From: Gluconacetobacter entanii
GTDB taxonomy: Bacteria > Pseudomonadota > Alphaproteobacteria > Acetobacterales > Acetobacteraceae
DNA: 64,000 bases
Assembly (NCBI RefSeq): GCF_003206495.1
Contig: NZ_NKUF01000004.1
Location: 1-64,000, forward strand
Reading direction: 5' to 3'
Under the pieces are notes generated by a model. The model was given only the letters and a program-made list of their open reading frames with translations, made no database searches and was not told the DNA's origin. A program made the translations under genes and the position numbers. This document shows positions 17,083 through 25,137 of the stretch, one piece after another. Numbering within the stretch: the stretch's first letter is position 1; each line of letters begins with the position of its first letter.

Positions 17083-17532
17083 ATGAAACACCGGTTACGA
17101 AACACCATCGTCACACCTTGTTCCAAATGGGTGGCGGCCATCGGCATCATGGTGGCTCTTGCTGGCTGTTCACACAACAAACCCTTCAACCGTGGGCCTT
17201 ATCTGGCTTATGGGCTGGGGCCGAATACGGCTTATGTTCCGGTCGAACCTTACAATGCCGCGGAAAATATCCGGCGTGCGCTGGCGTGCAACAATCCCAG
17301 CACCAAGCCCTTCATGCGTCGCGACCTGCAGGAAGACCGGTTCATCATTTCAAATGCGGTTCTGCCGGGAACGACCAAAAGCTACGAAATCGTTGCGGCA
17401 TGGTCGTTTACCGGGACATTGGTGCATATCAATTCGTCCGAGGCCGTGCCCACGGTTGTCAGTACCATCAGTGACTATGCAAAGCAGGGTGCAACCTGCC
17501 CTGCTGCGGCCCTGCCGAAAACCAGCAACTGA
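17083..17532 (+). CDS. Putative lipoprotein of unknown function
   Basis: 149 residues from MKHRLRNT, with a type II signal: hydrophobic MVALAG followed by the lipobox Cys (LAGC), so it is likely lipid-anchored. The mature protein has two further Cys residues (ALACNN, GATCPAA) that could form a disulfide, and ends in KTSN. Upstream in-frame starts exist at 17056 (TTG) and 17071 (ATG), so the start is uncertain. No domain was recognised. A hairpin terminator follows. Confidence 0.65.
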   Translation: MKHRLRNTIVTPCSKWVAAIGIMVALAGCSHNKPFNRGPYLAYGLGPNTAYVPVEPYNAAENIRRALACNNPSTKPFMRRDLQEDRFIISNAVLPGTTKSYEIVAAWSFTGTLVHINSSEAVPTVVSTISDYAKQGATCPAAALPKTSN

Positions 17533-17558
17533 TCTGGTCCCTGCCGCAACGCGCAAAA

Positions 17559-17583
17559 GGGGGCGTGACAAGACACGCCCCCC
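17559..17583. terminator. Hairpin terminator between convergent genes
   Basis: Perfect 9-bp stem GGGGGCGTG/CACGCCCCC with a 6-base loop. A T-rich run follows about 15 bases later on the plus strand, and CCTTTTGCG follows at once on the minus strand. It probably serves both flanking genes. Confidence 0.6.
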
Positions 17584-17606
17584 AGGATGTCAGATTTTTT
17601 GTTGTT

Positions 17607-17900
17607 TCAGGCGGATGGGTGTCTTGCCGCCGGATAGGCCGCATGCTGGATGCAGGTGGCCGCCATCAGGTGCCCATTGGTAAATGGCTGTATGCAGGGT
17701 TCGTCTGCGGGACATGTTCCCAGCGTGTCGCACTGACTGTCCTCGGCCGCGGCCTTCTGCACGACGCCGAGCAGTCTGGCCTGCTGCATGGGTGTCAACA
17801 TTTCCACCGCCGCCGCAAGGGCGTGTTCAAGGCCAGAGATATGGGCCTCATAGACCAGGATCTGTCTGGCAGACATGGGAGCGGTTTTTTTTTCAGTCAT
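17607..17900 (-). CDS. Small orphan protein with four cysteines (97 aa)
   Basis: Start MTEKKTAPMSARQ is preferred; 29 more codons are open upstream. A helical first half (LVYEAHISGLEHALAAAVEMLTPMQQARLLGVVQKAA) leads to a Cys-containing second half (CDTLGTCPADEPC and ATCIQH), whose spacing could suit metal binding or disulfides. No signal peptide was seen. Not recognised. The binding site (AGGGG, about 12 bases upstream) is weakly placed. Confidence 0.5.
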   Translation of the reverse strand: MTEKKTAPMSARQILVYEAHISGLEHALAAAVEMLTPMQQARLLGVVQKAAAEDSQCDTLGTCPADEPCIQPFTNGHLMAATCIQHAAYPAARHPSA

Positions 17901-18175
17901 GGTGTTTATTGCCCCTGAGATATGGGTCGTCAGGCACGACCCATAATTTTCGTTACCTACCATAACTGTAATCGACGCATCCTGCATGTGAAAATCACCA
18001 TGTCACCATGTATGATCTTCTGGCGGGAGGCGTTTAATACAGTATTTTTGATATAGCAAAAAAATTATTAATACAGGTTAACATGCAGCGTTCCGCAGGG
18101 GGAGCACATTATTGTCATCCTGACGGGGCAGTATTGTGTTTTGACAGGTGCAGGATCTCCCTGCCCTGCCGCAGG

Positions 18176-18346
18176 TCAGTAGGCCGATGGCCGACTGGAC
18201 GCGACTTTCTGCGCGTGGCCTTTCATTTCCTGCGCGATGCCACTGCGTGCGATTTTCCGGCTTCCCGTCACGTAACCGATTTCCTGCTTCAGTTGCCCGG
18301 CAATGATATTGGCCGTGCTGAAAACAATGTTCTTGAAATTCGTCAT
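18176..18346 (-). CDS. Small CsbD-like protein (56 aa)
   Basis: Start MTNFKNIV has GAGGATAA about 5-7 bases upstream. The core GQLKQEIGYVTGSRKIARSGIAQEMKGHAQK resembles the repeating helical pattern of CsbD-type stress proteins, although the match is loose. It is probably a small soluble cytoplasmic protein. In other bacteria CsbD proteins are induced by general stress or phosphate limitation; nothing here shows regulation. It lies downstream of the sugar transporter on the same strand. Confidence 0.5.
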   Translation of the reverse strand: MTNFKNIVFSTANIIAGQLKQEIGYVTGSRKIARSGIAQEMKGHAQKVASSRPSAY

Positions 18347-18480
18347 ATAGTTATCCTCATCCGAGCATGACAATACGGCTCAGCACCCCGTACAGGAGGT
18401 GCGGGACGCACAGAAACATACCGCATATCAGGCATGCAAGGAGTAAATGAGGAACGGGATACGAACGAAATAATTGAAAT

Positions 18481-19878
18481 CTATCGACCGATATTGCGCA
18501 ACTTTTTTCCGGAAAGAAGGTTGGTTTCGATGGTTTCCAACGGGACATCCCGGGTTTCGGGAACAAACATCAGCGTAAACACGATGAAGACAACATTCAT
18601 GAGGGCAAAGCCGGCGAATGTCTGGCCAAAGCCGATGACGGAGACAATGCTCAGGAAAGTGTTACTGACGATCCAGTCCGCCCACCAGTTGGCCAGCGTG
18701 GAACAGCCAACGCCAAAGTCCCTGCCCTCCAGCGGCTGGATCTCGGAACACAGGGTCCAGACCAGCGGGCCGGCCCCAAGGCCAAATCCGCCAACAAAGG
18801 TCAGCAATGCCGCCAGCAGGCACAGTGTCGCGGCGATGCTCGAAAGGTGAAGGCCGGTGATTACCGCGGCAACAGCCAGCGAAACCGCCATGATTGCGGC
18901 ACTTGCACAAAGCAGTGGACGTCTGCCCCACCGGTTGACCAGAAAGATCGCGGCAATACCGACAACGGTGTTGATGACACCGATCAGGACAGTCGCCCAG
19001 GCCGCGCCAGACGTGCCGAAATGGGCGTTTTGCAGGATTTTCGGGGTATAGTACATGACGATATTGATCCCCGTCAGTTGCTGCATGACCTGAAGGCAGA
19101 TGCCCAGCATGACGGAGCGACGGAAGTTTGGCTGCTGACGCAGCAGTTTCAGGCCGCTTGTCCGTCCCTTTCCGGTTTCGGCCTTGATGCTGGCGAACTC
19201 CGCATCGGCCTCCTCCGGGGTGTCACGCAGGGCGCGCAGGACGGTTCGGGCCTTTGCATCCTGCCCGCGTGCGATCAGCCATGATGGACTGGGCGGCAGG
19301 AGGAAGCATCCGATAAACAGAAGTGCTGCCGGCAGCATGGGCATGCTGACCATCCATCGCCAGTGCCCTCCGGAGGACAGGATGCCGCCTGCCAGATATC
19401 CGGCAAGGATGCCCGCAGATTGCAGCATGGAAAATGTTGAAACCATGCTGCCCCGCAGGTGGCCGGACATGGTTTCGGAAATATATAGCGGGGCGGTGAA
19501 GGTGCAGATGCCAATGGCAACGCCGATCAGCAGGCGTCCGGTCAGGATCTGCGGAATCCCCATGGCGTTGGCGCACAGGCATGCCCCTGCGAACATCAGC
19601 ACCATGGCAGCCGTCAGCACCGTCCGTCGTCCGAAACGTGCGGAAAACGTCCCCGCCCCCAGCGATCCGACCGACGCGCCGAGCATCAGGACCGATACGA
19701 TCCATTCCTGATCGCGCGTGGAGGCCCGGAAATCCATTCCGATAAACCCCAGCGCCTGGGAAATCAGGCCCGTATCAAGCCCGACCAGAAGGCCGGCGCA
19801 GGCCGTGATCAGGCCCGCACGAAAGGCTTTCCGCCCTGATGGTGATGGGGGGACTGGTGTTGCTGCGGTGGGAATCAC
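18481..19878 (-). CDS. Sugar-proton symporter, MFS family (GalP/XylE type)
   Basis: 465 residues with 12 hydrophobic segments. Sugar porter signatures are clear: DTGLISQALGFI in helix 1, RFGRR in loop 2-3, PLYISE with LRG after helix 4, QQLTGINIVMYYTP in helix 7, NRWGRR in loop 8-9, and PETRDVPLE near the end. Members import hexoses or pentoses with protons. The exact sugar cannot be told. GTG start with an excellent GGGAGGAAAA site. Upstream lies the divergent DUF6056-like gene. Confidence 0.9.
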   Translation of the reverse strand: MIPTAATPVPPSPSGRKAFRAGLITACAGLLVGLDTGLISQALGFIGMDFRASTRDQEWIVSVLMLGASVGSLGAGTFSARFGRRTVLTAAMVLMFAGACLCANAMGIPQILTGRLLIGVAIGICTFTAPLYISETMSGHLRGSMVSTFSMLQSAGILAGYLAGGILSSGGHWRWMVSMPMLPAALLFIGCFLLPPSPSWLIARGQDAKARTVLRALRDTPEEADAEFASIKAETGKGRTSGLKLLRQQPNFRRSVMLGICLQVMQQLTGINIVMYYTPKILQNAHFGTSGAAWATVLIGVINTVVGIAAIFLVNRWGRRPLLCASAAIMAVSLAVAAVITGLHLSSIAATLCLLAALLTFVGGFGLGAGPLVWTLCSEIQPLEGRDFGVGCSTLANWWADWIVSNTFLSIVSVIGFGQTFAGFALMNVVFIVFTLMFVPETRDVPLETIETNLLSGKKLRNIGR

Positions 19879-20091
19879 GTTCCGTTTTCCTCCCGGCCGG
19901 GATGTTTCTGACGTCTATGTTGACGTCATAATGACCGATACGGCATCCATCCATGATGCAACACCGGGGCATGTCTTTTTCTGTCCGGTTTTCAGGGGAA
20001 AGTCATCGCATCCATGCGATGGCGGGTTATGGACGCATACGACGCCAGCGCACGGGCCATTATGGAGATGGGGCCATGCAGGAAGGATTTC

Positions 20092-21420
20092 ATGAAAAAT
20101 ACGGATCTCGTGCGCTTCATGACCGCAGACAGGGCAAAGCTTTGTGCTTTGGGAATGATTTTTTTGTTTTCCCTATGGGCCAATATTGTGACCCCGTTAT
20201 GGGCAGATGATTATTGTCGGACCATTCCGGTCGATCTGAAGAATACGTTTCATATTGTATATGGAAATTATTTTTACTGGACTGGAAGATATTTCACGAC
20301 ACTGATTACATTTCTGGTGCTCGAATTTCATTCCTATGGATCAATTTTCATATTTGATGTCCTGAATGCGCTTGTTTTCTGCGTTCTTGTCCATAATGTC
20401 TGCATGATATGCAGGGATACTGCTGATCCGGACAGGGACATGACAGCCGGATTTGCGGATATCATATTTGTATTCCTGGCCATCTGGTGGATACCACGCG
20501 ATATTTCCGAAGTGGCACTCTGGAAGACCGGGGCGATCGGCTATCTGTGGCCCGTGACGGGGGAATTGTGGATCCTGCGACAGGTCCTTGCCCGACGCCT
20601 GCCGTCTGGTGTCCTTGCCTGTGGCTTTGCTTTTTTTATTGCAACATTTCTGGAACCCCTCTCCCTGCTGATGAGCATGGTGCTGATCGCTTTCGGAATC
20701 AGTCGCCATCGGGACGGAAGGCCAGTCGCCTGCCTCTTCATCGGGTTCCATCTGCTTGGCACGTTGTTTCTGTGGCTTGCGCCGGGGAATTATGTTCGCG
20801 CACGCACGATGGAGCATGACACGATCGTCAACCGTCTTGATGGTGTGCTGGGCAATGTCGGAAGCCTGTTCGATCTGTACTGGATCCCGTTTGTCATCAT
20901 CCTGCTCCTCTGCCACGTTGCGGTGGTAAAGGACGGAGGACAATGGTCCCGATCATGGAAAAAAATCGGGACATTTGCGGCACTTTCCCTGATCTACATG
21001 ATGATATTGCTGCTGTTCCCGCGATCGTCGCTTGCCGCAAGGGTATCTTTTCCTGCCAGCATCTATCTGGTCTGCATATTGGCAACATTGTTCATCAATC
21101 GCCCGATGCCTGCAGGCGTGCGCAACCGGATGCTGGGGGCGGGAATTGCTGGTCTGGCCATCTGGCACATGTGGGTATGCGTGCCGGACCTGCTGGCACT
21201 CGCGCATGTCAGCGCCATGTGGAACCGGCAGACTGCCACGCATAGCGCGGGGTTCGAAGACGTCACCCTGCCCCGCGTGACCATGGGACCACGGCACAAA
21301 CTTCTTTATGTGCACAAGGATATCCTGTTTGTGGGGATTTCACCGGATCCGCACAACATGATGAATGTCTGTTTCGCGCGTGCGCTGGGCGTCAAGAGTG
21401 TTCATTCCACATCGGAATGA
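20092..21420 (+). CDS. DUF6056-like polytopic membrane protein
   Basis: 442 residues with about ten hydrophobic segments. WADDYCR near the start, NYFYWTGRYFTT, and LWLAPGNYVRAR after the middle segments resemble the DUF6056/GT-C-like membrane family, where an acidic motif in the first extracytoplasmic loop and a PGN loop are typical; such proteins are suspected to move sugars onto cell-surface polymers (inference). The ATG at 20092 has GGAAGGA 4 bases upstream, and an earlier in-frame start at 20014 is less likely. The gene is visibly AT-richer than its neighbours, which hints at transfer. A 10-bp hairpin (21399-21423) overlaps the stop codon. Confidence 0.65.
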   Translation: MKNTDLVRFMTADRAKLCALGMIFLFSLWANIVTPLWADDYCRTIPVDLKNTFHIVYGNYFYWTGRYFTTLITFLVLEFHSYGSIFIFDVLNALVFCVLVHNVCMICRDTADPDRDMTAGFADIIFVFLAIWWIPRDISEVALWKTGAIGYLWPVTGELWILRQVLARRLPSGVLACGFAFFIATFLEPLSLLMSMVLIAFGISRHRDGRPVACLFIGFHLLGTLFLWLAPGNYVRARTMEHDTIVNRLDGVLGNVGSLFDLYWIPFVIILLLCHVAVVKDGGQWSRSWKKIGTFAALSLIYMMILLLFPRSSLAARVSFPASIYLVCILATLFINRPMPAGVRNRMLGAGIAGLAIWHMWVCVPDLLALAHVSAMWNRQTATHSAGFEDVTLPRVTMGPRHKLLYVHKDILFVGISPDPHNMMNVCFARALGVKSVHSTSE

Positions 21421-21532
21421 ACATTCCTGCTGGTTGACGGGACAATGGTGGAAGAAGGAACATCGCCTTTTTGCAAAAAGACGGTGCCCAGGGAGACTTA
21501 TGTTCTGTCAGCAGGTGATGGATAGGCAGTCC

Positions 21533-21820
21533 CTATCGGGATTCAGGGGCTGCGCCTGCATCCGGTGCGGCAGGTTGCGGCTGTGTTTCTTCCTGGTTTT
21601 TCTGTGCTGCTGCGGCCTTGCGGGCATTATGGCGCCGTACCATGCCGGCAGCACAGCCTGCGGCAGCGCCTCTTTTGGCATGGCCGCTTCCGACGAAATG
21701 CCCGGCGACGCCACCGGCCATGCCGCCCTTGATACAGCCGCCCGGCTCGGCATGGCTGATTGCAGGGGAAAGCAGGAACCCGCAGACGAGTAACGGAAAT
21801 GCAAGACGGTAATGGTTCAT
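21533..21820 (-). CDS. Small exported glycine-rich protein (95 aa)
   Basis: A signal peptide (MNHYRLAFPLLVCGFLL ending SHA-E) is followed by a glycine-zipper-like region (GGCIKGGMAGGVAGHFVGSGHAKRGAAAGCAAG) and a Pro/Gln/Ala-rich tail. Glycine zippers of this type occur in outer-membrane or surface proteins of the YMGG/17-kDa antigen groups. The two Cys residues flank the zipper. There is no lipobox. A function cannot be assigned. Confidence 0.55.
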   Translation of the reverse strand: MNHYRLAFPLLVCGFLLSPAISHAEPGGCIKGGMAGGVAGHFVGSGHAKRGAAAGCAAGMVRRHNARKAAAAQKNQEETQPQPAAPDAGAAPESR

Positions 21821-21979
21821 CGAGGTGTTTCCCAATCTGTTCAGAGGTAAATAGTGGGACCTGGTTCGCTTCATGCTGGATGTGACAGTTCCGTTTTCCC
21901 GGTATGCGGGGATAACAGTTGTCAGCGGCAGGGTTCCCTTCCATCGTGAATTATCTCAACAAAGGAAAGGAACCTGTTG

Positions 21980-22165
21980 ATGAGTAAGGAACCGTCGGAA
22001 GCCATTCATGCCGCACTGATTCATGCGGCGGCAGTCCTGACCGCAGCAAAGAAGGAAGTGATTGAAAAGGCCTCCCCCACCGAGGTGAAGGCACATTTCA
22101 AGTCATTCCTGCACACGCTCGAAACCGGGTGGCGGGAGCATGAAGCCGGCGATCATCACAAATAA
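21980..22165 (+). CDS. Small orphan protein (61 aa)
   Basis: MSKEPSEAIHAALIHAAAVLT..., a mostly helical soluble protein ending in a His-rich tail (HEAGDHHK). An AAAGGAAAGGAA run lies upstream at suitable spacing. An alternative start is one codon earlier (21977). Not recognised. A strong hairpin follows the stop. Confidence 0.55.
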   Translation: MSKEPSEAIHAALIHAAAVLTAAKKEVIEKASPTEVKAHFKSFLHTLETGWREHEAGDHHK

Positions 22166-22177
22166 GGTATGAAGTGA

Positions 22178-22213
22178 GGCGGCATCCGCAGGTTATATCC
22201 TGTGGATGCCGCC
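22178..22213. terminator. Long hairpin between two convergent small genes
   Basis: A 15-bp stem (GGCGGCATCCGCAGG with its complement, one G-T pair) and a 6-base loop. No T tract follows, so it may end transcription only weakly or act mainly to protect 3' ends. Confidence 0.5.
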
Positions 22214-22255
22214 CTGCCCCATCAGGCAGCCTGATGCGGCATTCAGTCGGCGGGA

Positions 22256-22558
22256 TTATTTGCCCGTAAAAAACTTGTTCATGTCCGAACCGGTCTTGTG
22301 GCTCCAGCGGTCCATCTTGTGCCCGGTCTCGTGGCTCCAGTTATCCAGCGTCTTTCCGGTCCTGTTGCCCCAGTTCTTGACGTGCTGCGTATCCTGCGCG
22401 GCTTCGTCATGCGCCGCGTGGCCCGTATGGTCTATTTTCTTTCCCGCCACGCACGCATCATAATCCGAAGAATTGGTGCATTCATCGGCCAGTGCCGGTA
22501 AAGAGGAAATGCCCGTCAGGCCAATAATTCCCAGTCCAATAAGTAATGATTTTCTCAT
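22256..22558 (-). CDS. Secreted protein with tandem 11-residue WSHxTG repeats (100 aa)
   Basis: A signal peptide (MRKSLLIGLGIIGLTGISSLPALA) precedes a mature N terminus with two Cys (DECTNSSDYDACVAG, a possible disulfide) and a His-rich linker (DHTGHAAH). The rest is three consecutive 11-residue repeats at residues 61-93: KNWGNRTGKTL, DNWSHETGHKM, DRWSHKTGSDM, with a partial fourth NKFF. Each repeat has Trp at position 3 and TG at 7-8. GGGAAA precedes the ATG; a TTG start three codons earlier is possible. No family was recognised. Confidence 0.7.
   Translation of the reverse strand: MRKSLLIGLGIIGLTGISSLPALADECTNSSDYDACVAGKKIDHTGHAAHDEAAQDTQHVKNWGNRTGKTLDNWSHETGHKMDRWSHKTGSDMNKFFTGK
22280..22378 (-). 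repeat. Three tandem 33-bp coding repeats
   Basis: They encode the WSHxTG repeats of the secreted protein. The copies differ at several bases but keep the CTCCAG (Trp) and CCGGT (Thr-Gly) landmarks on the plus strand. Confidence 0.8.
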
Positions 22559-22742
22559 ATTTCCCAATATCCATCCTGTCGTATGGATATCCGCCGAAAA
22601 CAGTCAGGCACGACAGGCAGATATCCTGCCCGCGCATGAAACGCGGGGCCGCGATAACTTATCCCCTTCCGTCATGGATTTGTTTTCCGTGACGAAAGGG
22701 TCTGTGTTTTCAACGTCGGGTGCGTCCTGGGGTTGCATATAC

Positions 22743-23771
22743 TCAGTTACGAAAATCCAGAACAATCCGTCCCGCGACCTTTCCGTGCTGCAACCGGTCG
22801 AAAATATCGTTGATGTTTTCCAGTTTGTCGGCCGCAACGACGGTCGAGACCTTCCCTTCGGTAAAGAAGGACATCGCCTCGATCATGTCGAGGCGCGTAC
22901 CGACGATGGAGCCACGTACCGTCGTGCCATTCATGACCATGTCGAAAATCGAGATCGGGAATTCCCCCGGCGGCAGGCCGTTGAGGACAATGGTCCCGCC
23001 CCGCCGGGCATAGCCGATGGCCTGGGTGAAGGCCGTGTTGGAGACGGCCGTGACCAGGACGCCATGCGTGCCGCCGGTTTTCTGCTGGATATAGGCGACC
23101 GGGTCGGTGGTGCGCGCATTGACGGTCACGCTGGCGCCGAGCCTGCGGGCCTCGGCCAGTTTCCCGTCATCAATGTCCACCGCCGCGACATTCAGGCCCA
23201 TGGCGACCGCGTACTGGATGGCCATCTGACCCAGTCCCCCCGCGCCGGAAATGGCGACCCATTCGCCCGCGCGCGTGTCGGTCATCTTCAGGCCCTTGTA
23301 CACCGTCAGTCCGGCACACAGGACAGGCGCCGTGCGGATCGGGTCGATGTCCTTGGGCAGGTGCGCGACATAGTTCGGGTCGGCCACGACATATTCGGCA
23401 AAGCACCCGTTGACCGAATATCCCGTATCTTCCTGCTTCTCACACAGGGTTTCCCATCCACCCAGACAGTGTTCGCAATGTCCGCAGGCCGAATACAGCC
23501 ACGGCACACCGACGACGTCGCCGGTCTTGATCCAGTCAACCGCGGCGCCGACTTCCACGACATGGCCGATCCCCTCATGCCCGGGGATGAAGGGCGGTTT
23601 CGGTTTGGTGGGCCAGTCGCCACGCGCGGCGTGCAGGTCTGTATGGCACACGCCACAGGCATCGACCTTCACCAGAATCTGGTTGGGGCGGATCGAGGGG
23701 ATATCGAGTTCCTCGATGCTCAGGGGTTTTCAGAATTCGCGGACAACCGCTGCTTTCATCTTACCGGCCAT
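22743..23771 (-). pseudogene. adhP: Zinc-dependent alcohol dehydrogenase, broken by an in-frame stop
   Basis: The family is AdhP, an ethanol-active medium-chain dehydrogenase of about 340 residues. The whole gene is present from MAGKMKAAVVREF to the end (LDFRN), with zinc ligands (ACGVCHTDLH, GHEGIGHV, structural CGHCEHCLGGWETLC) and the NAD fold (GAGGLGQMA). But codon 14 is TGA (23730-23732) where a Gly codon (GGA) is expected before KPLSIEE, a single base change. Translation could restart at GTG 23672 and give 309 residues lacking the first strands of the catalytic domain. It is either a recent nonsense mutation or a sequencing error. A paralogue elsewhere probably covers ethanol oxidation. 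Confidence 0.85.
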
Positions 23772-23886
23772 TTCACTACCTCATCACTGATGCGTGTGCC
23801 GCCCCATGGGGCGTGGATCACTGCTTCTGCCACAATGGCAGGGCAGCCTTCGGGGTGCATTGACATGTATCAGTATGAACGCACGC

Positions 23887-25113
23887 TCAGCCCTCCCCTT
23901 TCGCCAGTCCGTCCAGCCCCTGCGCCAGATCGGCGATCAGGTCCTGCGTCTCCTCCAGCCCGATATGGATGCGAAAGGTCGGGCCTGCCTGCGTCACGCT
24001 GTCGCATGAACGGGTGATGCCCCGCGTCGTTGGCAGCACCAGGCTTTCATATCCGCCCCATGAGGCGCCGATGCCAAACATCCGCAGCGAATCAATCATG
24101 CGTTCCATCTGCGCCAGCGTGAATTCGGGGCGCAGGACAACCCCGAACAGGGAGGACGCGCCCGAAAAATCCCGTTTCCAGAATGTGTGTCCGGGGCATG
24201 ACGGCAATGCGGGATGCAGCACCCGGCTAACCTCTGGCCGGGACTGCAGCCACACGGCGACATCGATCGCCGACTGGGACTGCCGCTCCTGACGCACGGG
24301 CAGGGTCCGTATCCCCCGCAGCGTCAGGGCGCAGTCGTCCGGTCCCGCGACCTGCCCGCTCTGGATGGCGGTGTCGCGCAGAAGACGCCAGTCCGCCTCG
24401 TTCCCGACGGAAACGGCGCCGATCACCGTATCGGCGTGGCCCGCGGGATATTTGGTCAGGGCCTGGATCGAAATGTCCGCACCATGGCGGAATGGCTGGA
24501 AGATGCCGATCCCCCATGTATTGTCCACGATCAGGCGCGCGCCATGCCCGTGGGCCACGCGCGCCAGCATGGGGATGTCCTGCACCTCGAACGAATGGCT
24601 GCCGGGACTTTCGGTCAGGATGACGCCCGTCTCCGCCCGGCACATGCGGCGCAGGTCTTCCTCGCTCGCGCATGGCGGGAAGTAGGAGATGTCCACGCCA
24701 AAGCGGCGCAGCACCTTTTCCGCGAAGCGCCGCGTGGGGCCATAGACGGAATCGGACATCAGGCAGTGGCTGCCAGCATCAAGGAACGCCAGCAGGGGCA
24801 GCATGCACGCCGCAAGGCCGGAGGGCGCGATCTGGGTATGTGCCGCACCTTCGATCGTGGCGATCGCCTGTTCCAGCCGATACTGCAGCGGTGTTCCCAT
24901 CGCGCCATAGATCAGTTCGTCATCATAGCGTTTGCGCCCGGCCTCCTCCATCGCCTCAAGCGAGGAGAACAGCACGGTTGACCCGCGTGCGACCGGCGGG
25001 TTGACGAAGACGCCCTGCCCGCCCTGCGGCACATCGCGCGCCACCCGCACCGCAAGCGACGCCATCTCCCGCCAGCCGCGGGAGACGGCATGGCGCAGGT
25101 TTTCATGATCCAT
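23887..25113 (-). CDS. metC: Cystathionine beta-lyase / PLP-dependent trans-sulfuration enzyme
   Basis: 408 residues of the Cys/Met metabolism PLP family. The PLP lysine is Lys221 in ALTKYPAGHADTV, with DNTWGIGIFQP just before it and YGPTRR earlier. The NTWGIGIFQP and GIGASWGGYESL motifs are typical of MetC, which splits cystathionine to homocysteine, pyruvate and ammonia. A neighbouring sulfurtransferase gene 24 bases upstream suggests a sulfur-metabolism operon. Start MDHENLRHAV fits family length. Discrimination from gamma-lyases is by motif only. Confidence 0.88.
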   Translation of the reverse strand: MDHENLRHAVSRGWREMASLAVRVARDVPQGGQGVFVNPPVARGSTVLFSSLEAMEEAGRKRYDDELIYGAMGTPLQYRLEQAIATIEGAAHTQIAPSGLAACMLPLLAFLDAGSHCLMSDSVYGPTRRFAEKVLRRFGVDISYFPPCASEEDLRRMCRAETGVILTESPGSHSFEVQDIPMLARVAHGHGARLIVDNTWGIGIFQPFRHGADISIQALTKYPAGHADTVIGAVSVGNEADWRLLRDTAIQSGQVAGPDDCALTLRGIRTLPVRQERQSQSAIDVAVWLQSRPEVSRVLHPALPSCPGHTFWKRDFSGASSLFGVVLRPEFTLAQMERMIDSLRMFGIGASWGGYESLVLPTTRGITRSCDSVTQAGPTFRIHIGLEETQDLIADLAQGLDGLAKGEG

Positions 25114-25137
25114 CGGTATGTTTCCCTCGCCCGTTTT

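Noticed and set aside
18357-18566. A 69-codon minus-strand frame with a hydrophobic end before the CsbD-like gene
   Set aside because: Its first part overlaps the sugar transporter in another frame, and there is no start codon with a binding site in front of the hydrophobic part.
23730-23732. Selenocysteine at the adhP TGA
   Set aside because: The family has Gly at this place, the site is not catalytic, and no selenocysteine-type hairpin stands out just downstream. A nonsense mutation is simpler.
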